Assembly: GCF_003610195.1 (NCBI RefSeq)
Contig: NZ_RAPO01000001.1
Coordinates: 248,001 to 312,000, forward strand
From: Halopiger aswanensis
GTDB lineage: Archaea; Halobacteriota; Halobacteria; Halobacteriales; Natrialbaceae
Length of the DNA: 64,000 bases
Reading direction: 5' to 3'
Positions 61,701 to 64,000 of this stretch are shown here, piece after piece. Both the position numbers and the translations under genes were made by a program. How positions within the stretch are numbered: position 1 is the first letter of the stretch; every line of letters starts with the position of its first letter. Below the pieces are notes generated by a model, which was not told the origin of the DNA, searched no databases, and saw only the letters and a list, made by a program, of their open reading frames with translations.

Positions 61701-62126
61701 CGCCTGTCGGCGTCGACCGTCGCGGAGACCCTCGCGGAGTACGGCGGCGTGTTGCGCTCGATAGAGCCGGTCGACGACCGAGCTCGACTCGTGATCGAAC
61801 TCGCGAGCACGGTCGACGTGCGCGCGTTCGTCCGAACGATCGAGCGCACCCACTCGGGGACCGAACTGGCCGCACGCCGCGAGCGAGACCGGTCCGTCCC
61901 GCCCGCGCGCCCGTTCGACGCCGAACTCCGCGACCGCCTTTCGGAACGGCAGTTGCGAACGCTCGAGGCCGCCTACTACGGCGGGTTCTTCGACTGGCCC
62001 CGCGAGAGCACCGGCGAGGAGGTCGCCGAGACGCTGGGGATCTCCCAGCCGACGTTCAGCCGTCATCTTCGGTTGGCCCAGCACAAGCTATTCGAACTGC
62101 TGTTCGACGAGCGGGGCGAAGAGTGA
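58764..62126 (+). CDS. Bacterio-opsin-activator-type multi-sensor regulator
   Basis: 1120 residues. Domains in order: a receiver-like domain (~12-125; GVDV-type VVGDSPRIDRTVDALAG, HCLVCEFRADPG, where the phosphoacceptor Asp is Glu), PAS1 (~145-260), PAS2 (~270-365), PAS3 (~385-520), GAF (~530-670), a second GAF (~700-885), the bat-type GAF/HTH domain (~885-1040) and the C-terminal HTH_10 (LSERQLRTLEAAYYGGFFDWPRESTGEEVAETLGISQPTFSRHLR). Such regulators sense light or redox and control rhodopsin-type genes; no opsin gene is visible here. Two acidic linkers separate PAS3 and GAF. Confidence 0.9.
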   Translation: MSDGATATVGDVVRVLVVGDSPRIDRTVDALAGAFDSGALVRARSVSEGLERLAETEVHCLVCEFRADPGAADRGDGPARLERLAARTDAPIVAVTDGASADRALEAGATDVVETDDSSAVVATRVRNAAQRWRLATEKSDLNRRARAILEGSDALVLTVDEDGAIAYASPAVESRLGYTPDELERTTLTQLVHPDDRDDARDLLAAVAAAPFGASERRTLRLGDGDGRWRLVELTCADRLAAPAIDGLVVTITAVGPAGRDDGVRAAIDRLPGPVFALGPDWELRYANPAARRFFDGEPRPGTVVWSLLPESIRDTFSSRLREAATTGSTVRFDAAVGERRLEVVAAPDDDGLTVLARDRKPPGTSALESPQGRQERDRLELLESTIDALEDGVAVLEGETIELANAALLELTDATTLVGREVDALFDDALAATVRERARSPIVRWMEPITGRLVAGGGERSESDASAAPSDADGLEAGDGRPVDVFVAPLPDDERERTLCVVRDRRRSGAAALSSVQDALADLARAETDADVRQAVVDGLRAATDAELAAWYLVDEDRLRPAAMTTRDGQPAVELPPIERDPPAFDDRDRDEPDAGSSGGTDPFAIDQPTVYDRSALEPALARSGIRAERVLAVPVDDRAVVLATSSEPMAFEALDLDAPAALADAASLALDRLSERARVRDCRRDRTRLESALARDERLRTCERDLLAAEAREAVEQRLCDGVLSLSSADGTDGDRDRDDGVELAWVGRTAAGRETLTASTWAGRDGEFLESASLPLEADADDPAVRTATRREPTVVDDLEAAVRDRENGADVHREALERGFRAALSVPIEHDEFQYGTLTAYATRSAAFDEDLRAACTHLASVAGHAIGALERKRALLSDSVAELEIVVRDESEPLSAIARGVGSRIDVRTVVPRTSGGSTVYCTIADADPAAIQTTLDGISAVESFREVGDNDDGDDENGGDDKTSRNRVPLEIRLSASTVAETLAEYGGVLRSIEPVDDRARLVIELASTVDVRAFVRTIERTHSGTELAARRERDRSVPPARPFDAELRDRLSERQLRTLEAAYYGGFFDWPRESTGEEVAETLGISQPTFSRHLRLAQHKLFELLFDERGEE

Positions 62127-62209
62127 GAGTGTGGGTGAGGGCGAGGGTAATACGCTATTTCTTCCGCAACAGGGAACCGGGGAGTGACCGTCGACCAGTG
62201 TAGTTCGAC

Positions 62210-62250
62210 CTTATCCGGCCGACGATGGCCGGTAAGACACTATTTCTTTC
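62210..62250 (+). terminator. Hairpin followed by pyrimidine run
   Basis: CTTA-CCGGCC (62210-62220, one bulge) pairs with GGCCGG-TAAG (62227-62236) and TATTTCTTTC follows. A similar word, CTATTTCTTCC, occurs at 62153-62163. Probable terminator of the preceding large regulator, by analogy with T-rich archaeal terminators. Confidence 0.45.
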
Positions 62251-62414
62251 AGCGCGTAGCTGACGGATAACCGATGCGTGAATCAGTATTGACGACAGCC
62301 GATTGATCGGTTCCGTGTATAGCGTCTACGACCATGTACTCGCGGTCGAATCACGCATTCGATGAGCGTGTCCCCGGTAATACGAACTTACACCGATACC
62401 TGTCGTCCATCCGG

Positions 62415-63221
62415 ATGGCGGATGCTGCTGTGAGCATCGATCTCTCCGACGTCGAGTCCGCCGCTCGAACTGACCCGGACGCCGAGGGGGCCGAAGCCCC
62501 CGCCGAGACCGATGCCGAGGCGCCAACCGGCGACGCGGCCGATGTCGACCGCACCGGCGTCCGCTCCGAAGCCGACGGCGGCATCGTCGCGCAACTCCGA
62601 CTCGATCACGCCGACCTCTTCCTCCGCCCGACCCTCCGCCGCGCGACCGACGTCACCGTCGAACCCGACTACTGGACCACCGTCGAAAACGACCGCACCG
62701 TCGTCTTTCTAACCGTCTACGGCGCCGAATTCGACGCCTTCGAGGCCGCCCTCGAGGCGGACCCGACCGCCGCCGATCCCGTCCTGGTCGACCGCTACAC
62801 GGATCGACGCGTCTACCGGGTCGCCGTCGCCGATCGGACGCTGACGTTCGTCGAGCAGACGGCCGCCGTCGGCGGGCGCGTGCTCGAGATGACCAGTTGC
62901 CGGGCCGGCTGGTGCGTCCAGTTACGATTCCCGAGCCGCGACGATCTCGTCTCGTTCAACGAGTACTGCCGAGAGCGCGGCATCTCGCTGACGGTGGATC
63001 ACCTCCGCGTCTCGGACGACGAGGACGACGGCGTCGTCGCGCTGACCGAGAAACAGCAGGAACTGCTCGCGGTCGCCCACGAGGAAGGGTACTTCGACGT
63101 CCCCCGCGGCATCTCACAGGACGAACTGGCGGACCGACTCGGCGTCTCGAAGTCGGCCATCTCCCAGCGCCTTCGCCGGGCGATCGGCGAACTCTGCGAG
63201 TCGACGCTCTCCCGCCGCTAA
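62415..63221 (+). CDS. HTH_10/bat-type regulator, short
   Basis: 268 residues. The N-terminal ~60 residues are low-complexity Ala/Glu/Asp. Residues ~65-200 resemble the bat domain (AQLRLDHADLFLRPTLRRATDVTVEPDYWTT, VYGAEFDAFEAALEADPTAADPVLVDRYTDRRVYRV). The C-terminal HTH_10 is ALTEKQQELLAVAHEEGYFDVPRGISQDELADRLGVSKSAISQRLRRA. ATG 62415 is chosen because AATACGAACTTA is ~27 bp upstream; the frame reaches 62334. It is a likely relative and possibly a partner of the large regulator upstream. Confidence 0.85.
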   Translation: MADAAVSIDLSDVESAARTDPDAEGAEAPAETDAEAPTGDAADVDRTGVRSEADGGIVAQLRLDHADLFLRPTLRRATDVTVEPDYWTTVENDRTVVFLTVYGAEFDAFEAALEADPTAADPVLVDRYTDRRVYRVAVADRTLTFVEQTAAVGGRVLEMTSCRAGWCVQLRFPSRDDLVSFNEYCRERGISLTVDHLRVSDDEDDGVVALTEKQQELLAVAHEEGYFDVPRGISQDELADRLGVSKSAISQRLRRAIGELCESTLSRR

Positions 63222-63467
63222 CGGCCGATCGTCTTCGGGTTCTTGGTTGGGTTCGGATACCAGTTGCTAGTCGCTCGAGGGGCGATCAGTACGACGTGCT
63301 TTCGAGCGCGAGGCGTGAAAATACGGCCGATCGAGAATATCGGCTCGAGTGTAGTTCGATCCCTCGACCCGAGTGTAAGAGTGTAACTGTGCGTCCGAAG
63401 CCGCGAACTCGCGTCCGAGGTATCGCGCGCGGTGAAGCGGCCGCGGGTGCGGTCGTCGTGGTTGCCG

Positions 63468-63656
63468 TTACTCGTCGTCGTCGGCGTCGTCCTTCATCGA
63501 GCCGAGCTGGGAGACGAGTTCGTCGGTCGAGATGTCCGACTCGAAGGACATCTCCCCGTTGTGGTCGTTCTCGTGGACGTTTACAGCTTCAGCGGTGTCA
63601 TCGTCGTCGTTCGTCTGTTGCTGTTGCTCGGATTCGTCGTAGCTACCAAAACCCAT
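63468..63656 (-). CDS. DUF5786-type acidic small protein
   Basis: 62 residues beginning MGFGSYDESEQQQQT, with Asp-rich middle and C-terminal ISTDELVSQLGSMKDDADDDE. It matches the haloarchaeal family I recall as DUF5786; no known function. Monocistronic. Confidence 0.85.
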   Translation of the reverse strand: MGFGSYDESEQQQQTNDDDDTAEAVNVHENDHNGEMSFESDISTDELVSQLGSMKDDADDDE

Positions 63657-63756
63657 ACGTAGACCACGACGCCGCCCCTCAAAGGTGTGGCGGTTCGGGG
63701 GTAGTTCCGGGAGTCGTTGGCACCCGACGCCGTAGTGCGGTCTCGCCCCGCGAGCG

Positions 63757-64000
63757 CTACTTGAACCGGAGGAACTGCCGGTCGTACTCCGGCTCGCCGC
63801 GGCGGGGGTGAATCGTGATGAACGACGCCGGTGGAAGCTCGGCCAACCGGGCCGGCAACCCCTCGAGTTCGGTCCGCCAGCCGACGTCGCCCCGCCGCGG
63901 CGAGAGCGTGACGATGAGGTCGTCGTCGTCGGTTTCTCCCTCGAGGCGAGGGACCAGCCGGTGCCAGCCGTCGAGCGAACTGAACTCGGCGGCGGCCTCC
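63757..64000 (-). CDS. C-terminal end of a probable cation/proton antiporter (partial)
   Basis: The last 80 codons of a gene running off the window; stop at 63757-63759. The readable part includes LVPRLEGETDDDDLIVTLSP, RRGDVGWRTELEGLPARLAE, LPPASFITIHPRRGEPEYDR and QFLRFK. This arrangement (VVLxSxRRG-x-W-x5-LP-x-LA..FxxIxP) resembles the Usp-like C-terminal regulatory domain of some Kef/NhaP-type cation:proton antiporters. The membrane part is outside the window, so this is tentative. Confidence 0.5.
   Translation of the reverse strand, partial: EAAAEFSSLDGWHRLVPRLEGETDDDDLIVTLSPRRGDVGWRTELEGLPARLAELPPASFITIHPRRGEPEYDRQFLRFK

Overview
The window looks like chromosomal DNA from a halophilic archaeon (class Halobacteria), probably of the Natrialbales (Natrinema/Haloterrigena-like). 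The grounds are high G+C, strongly acidic proteins, leaderless genes with a TATA box about 26-30 bp before the ATG/GTG, Tat-type secretion signals with haloarchaeal lipoboxes, and archaeal-only genes (proteasome alpha subunit, SBDS, RNase P proteins Rnp2/Rnp3, HalOD1 and bacterio-opsin-activator regulators). CTCGAG is very frequent and CTAG very rare. The genus is inference. I see no rRNA, CRISPR array, insertion sequence or prophage.

Layout. 1-1.2 kb: 3' half of tRNA-Thr(TGT), then 1.1 kb without a convincing gene but with two strong hairpins. 1.2-8.7 kb: small haloarchaeal proteins, a thioesterase, a YprB-like nuclease, an unusual thiolase/OB-fold pair, HflX and a FUN14 protein. 8.8-12.4 kb (minus): RNA/protein quality-control cluster rnp3, methyltransferase, rnp2, psmA, sbds. 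12.4-16.3 kb: a cluster of GAA-loop hairpins, a TbsP-like regulator and a 775-residue protein with a caspase-like CHAT His/Cys pair. 16.5-21.5 kb: one-carbon genes glyA and folD among hypotheticals. 21.7-30.7 kb: a sequon-rich lipoprotein, a PadR operon, an MgtC/DUF4010 membrane protein, a class-III aminotransferase, purD, a winged-helix/membrane pair and a CPBP protease. 30.8-35.0 kb (minus): a helicase-nuclease pair resembling bacterial MrfA/MrfB. 35.2-37.6 kb: thyA, folA and a small-molecule kinase. 37.6-42.0 kb: a large Tat-exported protein, a 0.9-kb empty stretch and three tandem paralogues of one undescribed small domain. 42.1-50.6 kb: a YyaL-like protein, a phosphoesterase, a thioredoxin, a cysteine-synthase-like enzyme, lipoproteins and a metzincin-like protease. 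50.7-53.8 kb: a repressor-like protein and trehalose synthesis genes otsA/otsB. 54-58.5 kb: an M24 peptidase and a Sco/TlpA/CcdA redox operon. 58.7 kb to the end: two bacterio-opsin-activator-type regulators, a small acidic protein and the tail of a probable antiporter.

Functional links: GlyA, FolD, ThyA and DHFR together form most of the folate one-carbon/thymidylate cycle, and PurD uses the same purine supply. OtsA/OtsB make the osmolyte trehalose. Sco/TlpA/CcdA form a thiol/copper delivery module for extracytoplasmic redox proteins. The most interesting loci are the CHAT protein, the MrfAB-like pair, the three-paralogue array, and a thiolase with Ser in place of its nucleophilic Cys next to a cysteine-free DUF35 partner. 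DUF numbers are given from memory and were not looked up.
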